Source of the DNA: Pseudoclavibacter soli DSM 23366
GTDB taxonomy: Bacteria; Actinomycetota; Actinomycetes; Actinomycetales; Microbacteriaceae
Direction: 5' to 3'
DNA: 64,000 nucleotides
Assembly (NCBI RefSeq): GCF_000423505.1
Contig: NZ_AUIC01000007.1
Coordinates: 29,084 to 93,083, forward strand
Part shown: positions 57,299 to 64,000 of the stretch, piece by piece
How the letters are laid out: every line of letters begins with the position of its first letter
How positions within the stretch are numbered: the first letter of the stretch is position 1
Program-made: the position numbers and the translations under genes
The notes under the pieces: model-generated
The model's database searches: none
What the model saw: the letters and a program-made list of their open reading frames with translations, nothing else
What the model was told of the DNA's origin: nothing

Positions 57299-58525
57299 AT
57301 GCCCGAACGCAGAGACAACCGATCCGAGGCCCCCCGCCGCGCAGAGCACGGTGTCTCGCTGCTTGGCGTGATCGCCGGCGTCACCGGTGCTGCGGCAACC
57401 GTTGCCGCTGCTGGCGTGGCTGCCAGTGCGCTGCTGGCCAAGACTGTAGTGTCCCCGCCGAAGCGACGCCCAGAAGACGTCCGGGTGCAGGCGGTGTGGT
57501 CTGATGCCGACGGGCTCCTCATTACTCTGGCTGCCTCGCCCGAGGCCAAAATGGCCGGCGAACCCGGCATCTATAGCTTCTGGTTCGACGAAGGGCGCGG
57601 GCACGCCGTCATCGGGGCCATCGTCGATCAGACCTGGGACAGCATTACCCGGCGCGTCGAACGCGTCGACTTCGGCGAGCTCGACGGCACGGTGCGCCGC
57701 GGGCGCATCAACGGCTGGGTCTGGCTGACCCCTGAAGGGGCAGGCTTCGACTACGAGAACGTGGTCATCGACGGCCCGCTGGGCCCCAACCCGGCATGGC
57801 TGGTGCCGGCAGCCGAGCCGTCAACCGACTGGGTCATCCATGTGCACGGCCGCGCATCGGCCCGCGCTGAGGTCATCCGCGGCCTTGCGGTGGTGCAGCA
57901 GGCTCAGGCCAACTCGTTGGTGGTTTCGTATCGCAACGACGGAGAGGCCACTCCGAGCACCGACAACCGTTACTCACTCGGCGACACCGAGTGGGAGGAT
58001 GTTGAGGCCGCAATCGACTTTGCAATCAGCCGCGGCGCTAGGCGAATCGTGCTGGCCGGCTGGTCGATGGGCGGAGCGATTGTGCTGCAGACCCAGGCGC
58101 GCACCCGGCACGCTCGGCGCATCGCGGGGTTGCTGCTCGACTCTCCAGTTGTCGACTGGGGTGATGCACTGGCATATCAGTCCGATGCCTCGCACGTGCC
58201 AGTACCGGTGCGCCAATTCGCCTTGCAGTTGCTCGGTCGTTCTTGGGGCAAAGTCGCGACCGGCCTCGATGAGCCGATCGATCTTGCCACGCTCAACTGG
58301 GTGGCTCGAGCCGGCGAGCTCAAGAAGCCCATCCTGCTGCTGCACAGCGACGACGACGGTTTCGTACCGTCAGGGCCTTCGCGTGAGCTTGCTGCGGCAC
58401 GGCCAGATATCGTGACATTCGTGCCGTTCAAGACCGCCCGTCACTGCAAACTCTGGAACCACGATCAGCAACTCTGGGAGTCGAGCGCGCGGGATTGGCT
58501 CGACGCACGTTTCAAGCGATCCTGA
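57299..58525 (+). CDS. alpha/beta hydrolase
   Basis: A 408-residue serine hydrolase. An N-terminal hydrophobic segment (HGVSLLGVIAGVTGAAATVA and on to about residue 50) is a membrane anchor or uncleaved signal. The catalytic domain has HGRASARAEVIRGL (oxyanion region), the nucleophile elbow GWSMGG, an acid loop LLLHSDDDGFVPSG and the histidine in KTARHCKLWN. The substrate is unknown. GAGAGGAG lies upstream of the ATG. It is divergent from the DUF3000 gene. Confidence 0.88.
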   Translation: MPERRDNRSEAPRRAEHGVSLLGVIAGVTGAAATVAAAGVAASALLAKTVVSPPKRRPEDVRVQAVWSDADGLLITLAASPEAKMAGEPGIYSFWFDEGRGHAVIGAIVDQTWDSITRRVERVDFGELDGTVRRGRINGWVWLTPEGAGFDYENVVIDGPLGPNPAWLVPAAEPSTDWVIHVHGRASARAEVIRGLAVVQQAQANSLVVSYRNDGEATPSTDNRYSLGDTEWEDVEAAIDFAISRGARRIVLAGWSMGGAIVLQTQARTRHARRIAGLLLDSPVVDWGDALAYQSDASHVPVPVRQFALQLLGRSWGKVATGLDEPIDLATLNWVARAGELKKPILLLHSDDDGFVPSGPSRELAAARPDIVTFVPFKTARHCKLWNHDQQLWESSARDWLDARFKRS

Positions 58526-58554
58526 GGCTTCGCTGCCAGTGCAGCAGGCACTAA

Positions 58555-59010
58555 TCAGATGCCCAAGCGCTGCTTTCGACGCACCTGACCTTTGATGCGG
58601 GCAAGAATGCCGGTCATGCCGTTCAGCCGCAACAGCGACACCGCCCGGGTCAGGCCAAGGGTGCTGGGATAGTCGCCCGGAACTGCAAGCACTTGCTCAG
58701 CAGTCAACCCGTCGAGGCCCTGCACGAGAATCGAGGCGAAGCCGCGAGTGGTCGGCGCTTCGCGCGGAGCCTGCACATGCGGGTGCACGATATCGCCGTC
58801 GAGATCGACCACCAAGAACACCGGAGACTGGCACTCCGGCACCGACTCAAGCAGCCCCGGGTGGTCTGCATATTTTTCGGGCAGTTCGGGCAGCTCTTCA
58901 GAGAACTCGAGCAACAGCTGCAGTCGGTCGGGCTCGCTCAGAGCGTTGAAATCCTCGGCGATGGTCGCCAGAGAGTCGGGGAGTGCGAACTTCTCAGATG
59001 CTTCAGTCAT
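58555..59010 (-). CDS. sufE: SufE-family sulfur acceptor
   Basis: Accepts sulfur for Fe-S cluster assembly, activating a SufS desulfurase. It has 151 residues; the sulfur-carrying cysteine is C60 in SVPECQSPVFLV. Other matches are LLLEFSEELPELPEKYADHP and RGFASILVQGLDGLTAEQVL. In actinobacteria it usually sits beside a rhodanese gene, as here. TAGACT (59018-59023) lies 7 nt before the ATG, giving sufE its own leaderless promoter downstream of the rhodanese terminator. Confidence 0.93.
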   Translation of the reverse strand: MTEASEKFALPDSLATIAEDFNALSEPDRLQLLLEFSEELPELPEKYADHPGLLESVPECQSPVFLVVDLDGDIVHPHVQAPREAPTTRGFASILVQGLDGLTAEQVLAVPGDYPSTLGLTRAVSLLRLNGMTGILARIKGQVRRKQRLGI

Positions 59011-59017
59011 ATGGTCG

Positions 59018-59023
59018 AGTCTA
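59018..59023 (-). promoter_or_regulatory. sufE leaderless promoter, -10 element
   Basis: TAGACT on the minus strand ends 7 nt before the sufE ATG, in the short gap after the rhodanese terminator. It allows sufE to be made when the upstream gene is terminated. Confidence 0.6.
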
Positions 59024-59053
59024 GTGACTGCGCACGCGCACCCCAGTGAGCAG

Positions 59054-59084
59054 AAAAAACGGCAGGAGCGCTGGGCTCCTGCCG
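59054..59084 (-). terminator. rho-independent terminator after the rhodanese gene
   Basis: CGGCAGGAGC and GCTCCTGCCG pair perfectly over 10 bp with a 5-nt loop. On the minus strand the stem is followed by six T. It ends the rhodanese transcript 25 bp after its stop. Confidence 0.92.
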
Positions 59085-59108
59085 CTTTTCGTGACTCCTC
59101 GGTCAGGC

Positions 59109-60014
59109 TCAGGCCTTGGCGTATTCGCCACGAGCCTCGCCGGCGACGACCGGCACACGCACGCTCGAACCCCATTCGGTCCAGGAGCCGTCGTAGTTGC
59201 GCACGTTGTCGTAGCCAAGCAGGTACTTCAGCACGAACCAGGTGTGGCTCGAACGCTCACCGATACGGCAGTAGGCCACGATGGTGTCGCCCTCTTTGAG
59301 GCCGGCCTCGTCTTGGTAGATGGCCTTGAGCTGATCGGCGGGCTTGAACGTGCCGTCTTCGGCCACCGCCTTGGCCCATGGCACATTGCGCGCGGTGGGG
59401 ATGTGACCGGCGCGCAGCGACGACTCTTCAGGGTAGTCGGGGGCGGTGGTGCGCTCACCGACGTATTCAGGCACCGAACGCACGTCGACGAGCTCTTCGC
59501 TGCCCAACGCCTTCAGCACGTCGTCGCGATACGCACGGATGGGGGCATCGTCGCGTTCGACCACTGGGTAATCGGTTGCCGTCGGCTGCGGCACCTCTTT
59601 GGTGACCTCGCGCCCCTCAGCCAGCCACTTCGCGCGGCCGCCGTTGAGCAGGCGCACGTCTTTGTGGCCGAAGAGGGTGAACACCCACAGAGCGTATGCA
59701 GCCCACCAGTTGTTCTTGTCGCCGTAGATCACCACGGTGTCGTCGCGGTTGATGCCTTTTTTGCTCAGGAGTTTGGCAAAGCCCTCACCGTCGACGTAGT
59801 CGCGCACAACCGGGTCGTTCAGATCGGTGTGCCAGTCGATCTTGACGGCGCCGGGGATGTGCCCGGTCTCATAGAGCAGCACGTCTTCGTCGCTCTCGAC
59901 GACGACGAGGCCCGGGGTGCCAAGATGATCGGCCAGCCACTGAGTGGTGACGAGGCGCTCGGGATGTGCATAGGCTGCAGTGGTGGGGTCTGTGGTGTCG
60001 AGTTCGACGGTCAT
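59109..60014 (-). CDS. sseA: thiosulfate sulfurtransferase (rhodanese)
   Basis: A 301-residue two-domain rhodanese moving sulfane sulfur. The inactive N-terminal domain has [16 protein letters not shown] and [20 protein letters not shown]. The C-terminal domain carries the catalytic C249 in the loop [12 protein letters not shown], with charged residues typical of thiosulfate-type enzymes. GGAGG lies 9 nt upstream of the ATG. It pairs with sufE downstream, as in mycobacteria, but a terminator separates them. Confidence 0.94.
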   Translation of the reverse strand: MTVELDTTDPTTAAYAHPERLVTTQWLADHLGTPGLVVVESDEDVLLYETGHIPGAVKIDWHTDLNDPVVRDYVDGEGFAKLLSKKGINRDDTVVIYGDKNNWWAAYALWVFTLFGHKDVRLLNGGRAKWLAEGREVTKEVPQPTATDYPVVERDDAPIRAYRDDVLKALGSEELVDVRSVPEYVGERTTAPDYPEESSLRAGHIPTARNVPWAKAVAEDGTFKPADQLKAIYQDEAGLKEGDTIVAYCRIGERSSHTWFVLKYLLGYDNVRNYDGSWTEWGSSVRVPVVAGEARGEYAKA

Positions 60015-60221
60015 TCGTTAGTCCTCCGTGATATTACGGCTCTCTGGCGAGGGCCTCGTTGCCACGAATCTAGCGCACTCAAACGGGGTACATCCGGCGC
60101 GGTGCAACATTTCTTCAGATGTTCCACTACAGTGAGTTCGGTCACCGCTGACTGTGCCCGCGGTGACCTGCACGGCCTCGGCCGACCGCGCACGCTGCCA
60201 GCCTGCCGAGAGGAACCACGA

Positions 60222-61265
60222 ATGATCTCGCATCTCGTCGACGTCCACCCGAACCTCGATCCCGACGCTCTCGTCGCCAACCTGGTGCCGCCCAAGCTGT
60301 TCCGCGAAGTCTCGTTCGAGTCATATCGCACGAATCCGGAGTACCCGTCGCAACAAGAGGCAGTCGATGCGCTGCGAACCTTCTCAGATCGTTGGGGCGG
60401 CATGAAACGGCGTGGTCTGTTCTCGCGCCGCCCCAAGGCCAGCAGTCAGGCCAGCGGCATCTACCTCGACGGTGGCTTCGGTGTGGGCAAGTCTCATCTG
60501 CTTGCGGCGTTGTGGAACATTGCTCCACAGCCCAAAGCTTTCGGCACCTTCCTTGAGTACACATCGCTCGTGGGCGCATTGGGGTTCGAGCAGGCCGTGG
60601 CGAAGCTGCGTGGCTACACCCTGTTGTGCATCGACGAATTCGAACTCGATGATCCCGGCGACACCATGATCATGACCAGACTGCTCACCGAATTGGCCAA
60701 AACGGGCACTTCGATCGTCGCCACCTCCAACACTCCGCCGAATGCACTGGGGGAGGGGCGTTTCGCGGCCTACGACTTCCTGCGCGAGATTCAGGCGCTC
60801 TCCAGCATCTTCACCGCACTGCGCATCGATGGCGAAGACTACCGACGCCGCGACATCGACAGCGAGGCACGACCCTGGCAGCCCGAAACGCTCGATTCGC
60901 TGGTCACTGCCGAGGCATCCACCGATGTGCGCGTCTCTGTCGACACCTTCGCCGAGGTCATCAAACACATCTCGACTCTGCACCCGGTGCAGTACTTCGC
61001 GCTGGCCCGCAGCGCTGACCTGTTCGTCTGGTCGGGCGTAGGCAGGCTGTCGGCGCAGGATGACGCACTTCGGCTGGTGGCTCTGGTCGACCGCATCTAC
61101 GACGAAGAGATTCCCATCGCAGCCGCTGGCCTGCCACTGACCTCGGTGTTCTCGCAAGAGATGCTCGACGGCGGGTACCGCAAGAAGTACCTGCGCTGCG
61201 TCTCGCGTCTCGACGCGCTCACCTCACTCGCGCACGACCGATTCGACACGCTCCCGACCGCATAG
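60222..61265 (+). CDS. zapE: ZapE/AFG1-family ATPase
   Basis: A 347-residue AAA+-like ATPase. Walker A is GGFGVGKSH (84-92) and Walker B is LLCIDEFELDD, followed by sensor-like VATSNTPPNALGEGRFAAYD and the family-typical DYRRRDID. The C-terminus GGYRKKYLRCVSRLDAL is conserved. In Proteobacteria ZapE acts in cell division, and in mitochondria AFG1 acts in protein quality control; the role here is not established. GAGAGGA lies 9 nt before ATG 60222. It is divergent from the rhodanese gene. Confidence 0.92.
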   Translation: MISHLVDVHPNLDPDALVANLVPPKLFREVSFESYRTNPEYPSQQEAVDALRTFSDRWGGMKRRGLFSRRPKASSQASGIYLDGGFGVGKSHLLAALWNIAPQPKAFGTFLEYTSLVGALGFEQAVAKLRGYTLLCIDEFELDDPGDTMIMTRLLTELAKTGTSIVATSNTPPNALGEGRFAAYDFLREIQALSSIFTALRIDGEDYRRRDIDSEARPWQPETLDSLVTAEASTDVRVSVDTFAEVIKHISTLHPVQYFALARSADLFVWSGVGRLSAQDDALRLVALVDRIYDEEIPIAAAGLPLTSVFSQEMLDGGYRKKYLRCVSRLDALTSLAHDRFDTLPTA

Positions 61266-61277
61266 CCGTGGCGGCAT

Positions 61278-61324
61278 GTCACATGTTCGAAACATGCCAC
61301 CTGTTCTTGTAACATCACCGCAAT
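61278..61324 (+). promoter_or_regulatory. GlnR-type box upstream of amtB
   Basis: GTCAC-N6-GAAAC (61278-61293) matches the GlnR half-site pair exactly. A second, weaker pair, GTAAC-N6-GCAAT (61309-61324), follows, but the gap between pairs is 15 bp instead of the usual 6. It lies about 130-170 bp upstream of the amtB ATG. The match supports nitrogen-limited activation; binding is inferred. Confidence 0.7.
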
Positions 61325-61450
61325 CTCAGCGCGCGCTTCCCGAAATCTTCCGCTGGCATCCTGAATCTCAAATACCGCAGGCGTGAGACGGGAATCCACG
61401 GTTCCCGCCTCACAGTGCAGTCTCACTGCACTTGAGAAAGGAACAAGTCC

Positions 61451-62713
61451 ATGGATTCGGGTCAATTGGCGTGGTATATCGCCGCTACCGCATTAGTGCT
61501 GTTCATGACGCCAGGTGTGGCGTTCTTCTACGGCGGGCTCGCCCGCTCTAAGAGCATCGTCAACATGCTGCTGCTCAACTTGGGCGCCATTGGCCTCATT
61601 GGCGTGCTTTGGGCGCTCTATGGCTTCAACATGACGAATGTCACGGCAGGCGAGGGCAACTGGATCCCCGGCTTCGTGGGCGATCCGTTCTCTGACTTCG
61701 GCCTGCAGTCGCTGGCCACGGGCGAGGATGCGAACACCGGTCTCGCCGGCGTCGCCTTCGGCGCCACCTTCGCGATCATTACTGTCGCGCTGATCTCGGG
61801 TGCCGTCGTCGATCGCGCCAAGTTCGGCTCGTGGATGATCTTCGCTGCCGTGTGGGCAACCCTGGTGTACTTCCCGGTCGCCGGCTGGGTCTGGGGCCTC
61901 GACGACGATGGCCCCACTGGCTGGATCGGCGCTCTGGGCAACAACCTCGGTTTCTCGACGACCACCATTGACTATGCAGGTGGAACTGCTGTGCACATCA
62001 ACGCCGGTGCTGCTGCACTCGCGCTGGCCATCGTGCTGGGCAAGCGCATCGGCTTCCCGAACCGCGAGAAACTCGGCCGCCCGGCCAGCGTACCGCTGGT
62101 TGTGCTCGGCGCTTCGATCCTGTTCTTCGGCTGGTTCGGCTTCAACGGTGGCGCTGCGGCCAGCACTGAGACCCTTGACGGCATCGGCCTGATCACCATC
62201 AACACGCTGATCGCCACAGCCGGCGCACTGCTCGGCTGGGTCTTCCTCGACAAGCTCACCAAGGGCTACGTCACCGCAACCGGTGCCTCTTCAGGCATCG
62301 TCGCCGGCCTCGTCGCGATCACTCCCGCCTGTGCGAACCTGACCCCGCTGTGGGCCATCGTGCTCGGCTTGGTCACCGGCGCGGTCTGCTCGGTCGCAGT
62401 CAACCTGAAATACAAGCTGGGCTACGATGACTCGCTCGACGTCGTCGGCGTGCACCTCGTGGGTGGCTTCATCGGCACCCTGTGGCTCGGCTTCTTCGCC
62501 ACGGATACCGGCCTGTTCACCGGTGGCAACTTCGAGCAGCTGATCGTTCAGTTCCTCGCCGCCATCTCCGTGGCCGTCTACTCCTTCGTAGTCGCCCTGA
62601 TCGTCGGTCTCATCATCGAGAAGACCATCGGGTTCCGCGTCTCCGAAGAGGATGAGCTCGCCGGCATCGACCTGCGGGTGCACGGCGAGGAGGGATACGT
62701 GCTGCAGAGCTGA
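61451..62713 (+). CDS. amtB: ammonium transporter
   Basis: A 420-residue Amt channel with about eleven membrane helices. The pore twin histidines are H182 (GGTAVHINAGAA) and H335 (VGVHLVGGF). The signature FFYGGLARSKSIVNMLL lies near the N-terminus. The cytosolic tail (EEDELAGIDLRVHGEEGYVL) is the region that contacts PII proteins, yet no glnK or glnD follows; a strong terminator comes directly after. GAAAGGA precedes the ATG. The promoter carries a GlnR-type box. Confidence 0.96.
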   Translation: MDSGQLAWYIAATALVLFMTPGVAFFYGGLARSKSIVNMLLLNLGAIGLIGVLWALYGFNMTNVTAGEGNWIPGFVGDPFSDFGLQSLATGEDANTGLAGVAFGATFAIITVALISGAVVDRAKFGSWMIFAAVWATLVYFPVAGWVWGLDDDGPTGWIGALGNNLGFSTTTIDYAGGTAVHINAGAAALALAIVLGKRIGFPNREKLGRPASVPLVVLGASILFFGWFGFNGGAAASTETLDGIGLITINTLIATAGALLGWVFLDKLTKGYVTATGASSGIVAGLVAITPACANLTPLWAIVLGLVTGAVCSVAVNLKYKLGYDDSLDVVGVHLVGGFIGTLWLGFFATDTGLFTGGNFEQLIVQFLAAISVAVYSFVVALIVGLIIEKTIGFRVSEEDELAGIDLRVHGEEGYVLQS

Positions 62714-62734
62714 TCGTGGACTCAGCGTCCCTCC

Positions 62735-62777
62735 GGGGTGCGGATGCCGTTCTGGGCGGCATCCGCACCCCATTTTT
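62735..62777 (+). terminator. amtB rho-independent terminator
   Basis: GGGGTGCGGATGCCG (62735-62749) and CGGCATCCGCACCCC (62757-62771) form a perfect 15-bp stem with a 7-nt loop, followed by ATTTTT. It ends the amtB transcript 21 bp after the stop. From here to 62992 I see no gene or other signal. Confidence 0.95.
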
Positions 62778-62992
62778 CTGCGCGATTGGATTTGCACCTG
62801 TGAGCGAGAATGTGCCTGCACTGCGGCGCCGACCCGTTCATGACGCGCGAGCAGCCTGGCTGGAGGCCGCTCAAGCCCGTATACGACCGCACCAGACAGC
62901 CCAATCGGGCTGACCAGAGCTCATGCCGCACGATGCATATATCGCGGTTGCCACAGTATGGATGTCCGAAACAGCGCCTTACCCATCTCGAT

Positions 62993-63022
62993 TTGCATTC
63001 TGCCGGAAGGGTACGCTAAAGT
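62993..63022 (+). promoter_or_regulatory. promoter of the tRNA Gly-Cys-Val cluster
   Basis: TTGCAT (62993-62998), an 18-bp spacer and TAAAGT (63017-63022) place transcription start about 17 bp before tRNA-Gly. An overlapping TACGCT (63012-63017) is an alternative -10 with poor spacing. Confidence 0.5.
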
Positions 63023-63045
63023 AATCGAGTCGCCGCAAGGCGCAC

Positions 63046-63118
63046 GCGGATGTGGCTCAGTTGGTAGAGCACCACCTTGCCATGGTGGGGGTCGCGAGTT
63101 CGAATCTCGTCATCCGCT
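63046..63118 (+). tRNA. tRNA-Gly (GCC)
   Basis: A 73-nt cloverleaf: acceptor GCGGATG/CATCCGC, anticodon stem CCACC/GGTGG with loop TTGCCAT (anticodon GCC, glycine), T arm with GTTCGAATC. The discriminator is T and CCA is not encoded. First of three clustered tRNA genes. Confidence 0.97.
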
Positions 63119-63239
63119 CGGAGAGTTCGTCAGAGCAATCGAGAAGAGCAGGTTCAGCCTCTCAGCAACATTGCACAACGAGCCGCCATTGGCCTCCTTC
63201 CAGGGGCCGTTTCATATGTTCGCATATGAACACAGGCAT

Positions 63240-63310
63240 GGTGGAGTGGCCGAGTGGCGAGGCAGCGGCCTGCAAAGCCGTATACGCGGGTTCGACTCCC
63301 GTCTCCACCT
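63240..63310 (+). tRNA. tRNA-Cys (GCA)
   Basis: A 71-nt cloverleaf: acceptor GGTGGAG/CTCCACC, anticodon stem GCGGC/GCCGT with loop CTGCAAA (anticodon GCA, cysteine), T arm with GTTCGACTC. The discriminator is T and CCA is not encoded. It lies 121 bp after tRNA-Gly. Confidence 0.96.
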
Positions 63311-63371
63311 CGAGTTCTTGTTTCGATGAGAACCCAGCCGGCTTCGGTCGGTGACTCGTTCACGCGAGCGA

Positions 63372-63448
63372 GGGCGATTGGCGCAGTCTGGTAGCGCGCT
63401 TCCCTGACACGGAAGAGGTCAGCAGTTCAAGTCTGCTATCGCCCACCA
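63372..63448 (+). tRNA. tRNA-Val (GAC)
   Basis: A cloverleaf with acceptor GGGCGAT/ATCGCCC, anticodon stem CTTCC/GGAAG with loop CTGACAC (anticodon GAC, valine), and T arm with GTTCAAGTC. Discriminator A is followed by an encoded CCA (63446-63448), unlike the other tRNAs in the window. It is last in the cluster, and foreign-looking DNA begins shortly after it. Confidence 0.96.
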
Positions 63449-63482
63449 AAGAAAGCCCCCGGTATGCCGGGGGCTTTCTTAT
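63449..63482 (+). terminator. terminator of the tRNA cluster
   Basis: AAGAAAGCCCCCGG and CCGGGGGCTTTCTT form a 14-bp perfect stem with a 4-nt loop, directly after tRNA-Val. The A/T base of the stem provides a short T tract and makes it bidirectional. Confidence 0.93.
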
Positions 63483-63552
63483 TGCTCATCGCCAGTGCGC
63501 ATCGTGGGTTATCGGGGTTATCGGCCAGAAAGAGTGGATGGGGTCGGGTGTG

Positions 63553-63780
63553 TCAGCTTCGTCCGGCCCATCCTGATCGTTGCCAGAGTCCTTCTTCGGG
63601 GTTGAGTGCTGTGTCGTAGAGCTTGGGTCCGATTGGTTCGTCGGCTTGGTGTTGTTGGGTGGGTTTGGTTTCTGGTCGGGCGAGGTCGAGGGCTTGTTCG
63701 AGCGGGAGTTCGTGCAGGGTGAGGAACCATTCGATGGTGAAGCGCTCGGGGTTTGGTGCCGCTTCTATGCGGGGTGCGGC
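63553..63780 (-). pseudogene. 3' fragment of an unrecognised foreign gene
   Basis: On the minus strand an open frame ends at a TGA (63553-63555) and encodes, toward its end, RFTIEWFLTLHELPLEQALD, LARPETKPTQQHQADEPIGP and KLYDTALNPEEGLWQRSGWA. It has no start of its own; upstream the frame runs into the transposase gene in another frame, so the true 5' junction is somewhere near 63745-63800. All glutamine codons in it are CAA, whereas the chromosomal genes mostly use CAG. I do not recognise the protein. It may be a gene truncated by the insertion element. Confidence 0.4.
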
Positions 63781-64000
63781 TCTCGTATGAGGGCCGCGTA
63801 GTAGGTCGCCTCGAACTCTGTCGGGGTGACCATTCCGAGACTATCGTGGAGTCGCCGGTTGTTGTACCAGTCGACCCATCCGGAGGTCGCGTATTCGACG
63901 TCGGCGATCGTCTTGTACGGGCCGTCGTGGAACACGGTCGTGCGGATGCACTCGGCTTTGTAGAGCCCGTTGATCGTCTCCATCAGCGCGTTATCGTAGG
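63765..64000 (-). mobile_element. IS3-family transposase OrfB, C-terminal part
   Basis: About 78 codons of an insertion-sequence integrase, cut by the right window edge (5' part outside). The sequence YDNALMETINGLYKAECIRT contains the last catalytic Glu of the DDE triad. It is followed by DVEYATSGWVDWYNNRRLHD and SLGMVTPTEFEATYYAALIR, the standard end of IS3-type OrfB proteins. I could not identify the terminal inverted repeat downstream of the stop. It shows that an accessory region starts beyond the tRNA cluster. Confidence 0.9.

Noticed and set aside
59046..60221. Upstream extension of the zapE frame to 59046
   Set aside because: It is antisense to the whole rhodanese gene. ATG 60222 has a good Shine-Dalgarno and begins the normal ZapE length.
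62778..62992. Small open frames between amtB and the tRNA promoter
   Set aside because: They lack Shine-Dalgarno sites, leaderless signals and any family resemblance; the stretch looks non-coding.

Overview
The window reads as one chromosome segment of a high-GC Gram-positive bacterium, most likely an actinobacterium of the Microbacteriaceae type. The evidence is the gene content and gene order: fasR-fabD-fabH-acpP-fabF, aceE beside an AhpE-like peroxiredoxin, panB/glnA2/glnE/glnA1/RDD/DUF4191/E2, and sepH/DUF4193/DUF3093/dut/DUF3710 followed by DUF3000-rnd/dxs. Much of this order is shared with Mycobacterium and Streptomyces. All functional calls rest on motifs and synteny read by eye; no database search was possible.

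Layout. 1-131: 5' end of a PadR regulator cut by the window edge. 213-5069: FAS-II operon with its PucR/FasR-type activator. 5062-8362: pyruvate dehydrogenase E1 and a divergent peroxiredoxin. 8468-14427: accessory-looking stretch with tRNA-Val, two type II toxin-antitoxin pairs (HigBA-like, YefM-YoeB), an NAD-binding epimerase-like protein, a CmtR-type metal sensor with its P1B ATPase, and an aldo/keto reductase. 14438-17350: amino-acid ABC transporter plus a coupled thioesterase. 17452-19900: orphan ParA and a membrane GT2 glycosyltransferase. 20042-22429: YkoE-like S component, FKBP-like lipoprotein and Nif3-like protein. 22473-22852: RNase P RNA. 22914-25617: ppgK, map, a small SPOR-like protein and panB. 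25716-32784: nitrogen cluster (glnA2, glnE, glnA1, RDD, DUF4191). 32915-37068: an unrecognised tail-anchored protein, E2 and lpdA. 37268-46651: PAC2 protein, atypical SDR, sigA, parE, parC and a phosphodiesterase-like enzyme. 46663-53291: sepH to acnA. 53416-62713: dxs, rnd, DUF3000, a hydrolase, sufE, a rhodanese, zapE and amtB. 63046-63448: tRNA-Gly, tRNA-Cys and tRNA-Val. 63553-64000: foreign-looking DNA with the end of an IS3-type transposase.

How it works together. The window holds E1, E2 and E3 of the pyruvate dehydrogenase complex in two separate loci, next to a fatty-acid operon that uses acetyl-CoA. Nitrogen control is visible in DNA: both the glnA1 and amtB promoters carry sequences matching the actinobacterial GlnR box (GTnAC-N6-GAAAC), and GlnE would adenylylate GlnA1 at Tyr402.

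Two patterns stand out. First, at least 17 genes have a TANNNT (or CAGACT) -10 element exactly 6 or 7 nt before the start codon and no spaced Shine-Dalgarno, which indicates widespread leaderless mRNAs and fixes many starts. Second, lipA and lipB, usually found between DUF4191 and the E2 gene in actinobacteria, are absent here, and an unrecognised tail-anchored protein occupies the slot. I found no convincing new defence or biosynthetic system. The best leads are that unknown protein, the Tyr-to-Phe SDR, the 200/203-identical lipoyl repeats, and the foreign gene fragment beside the tRNA cluster.
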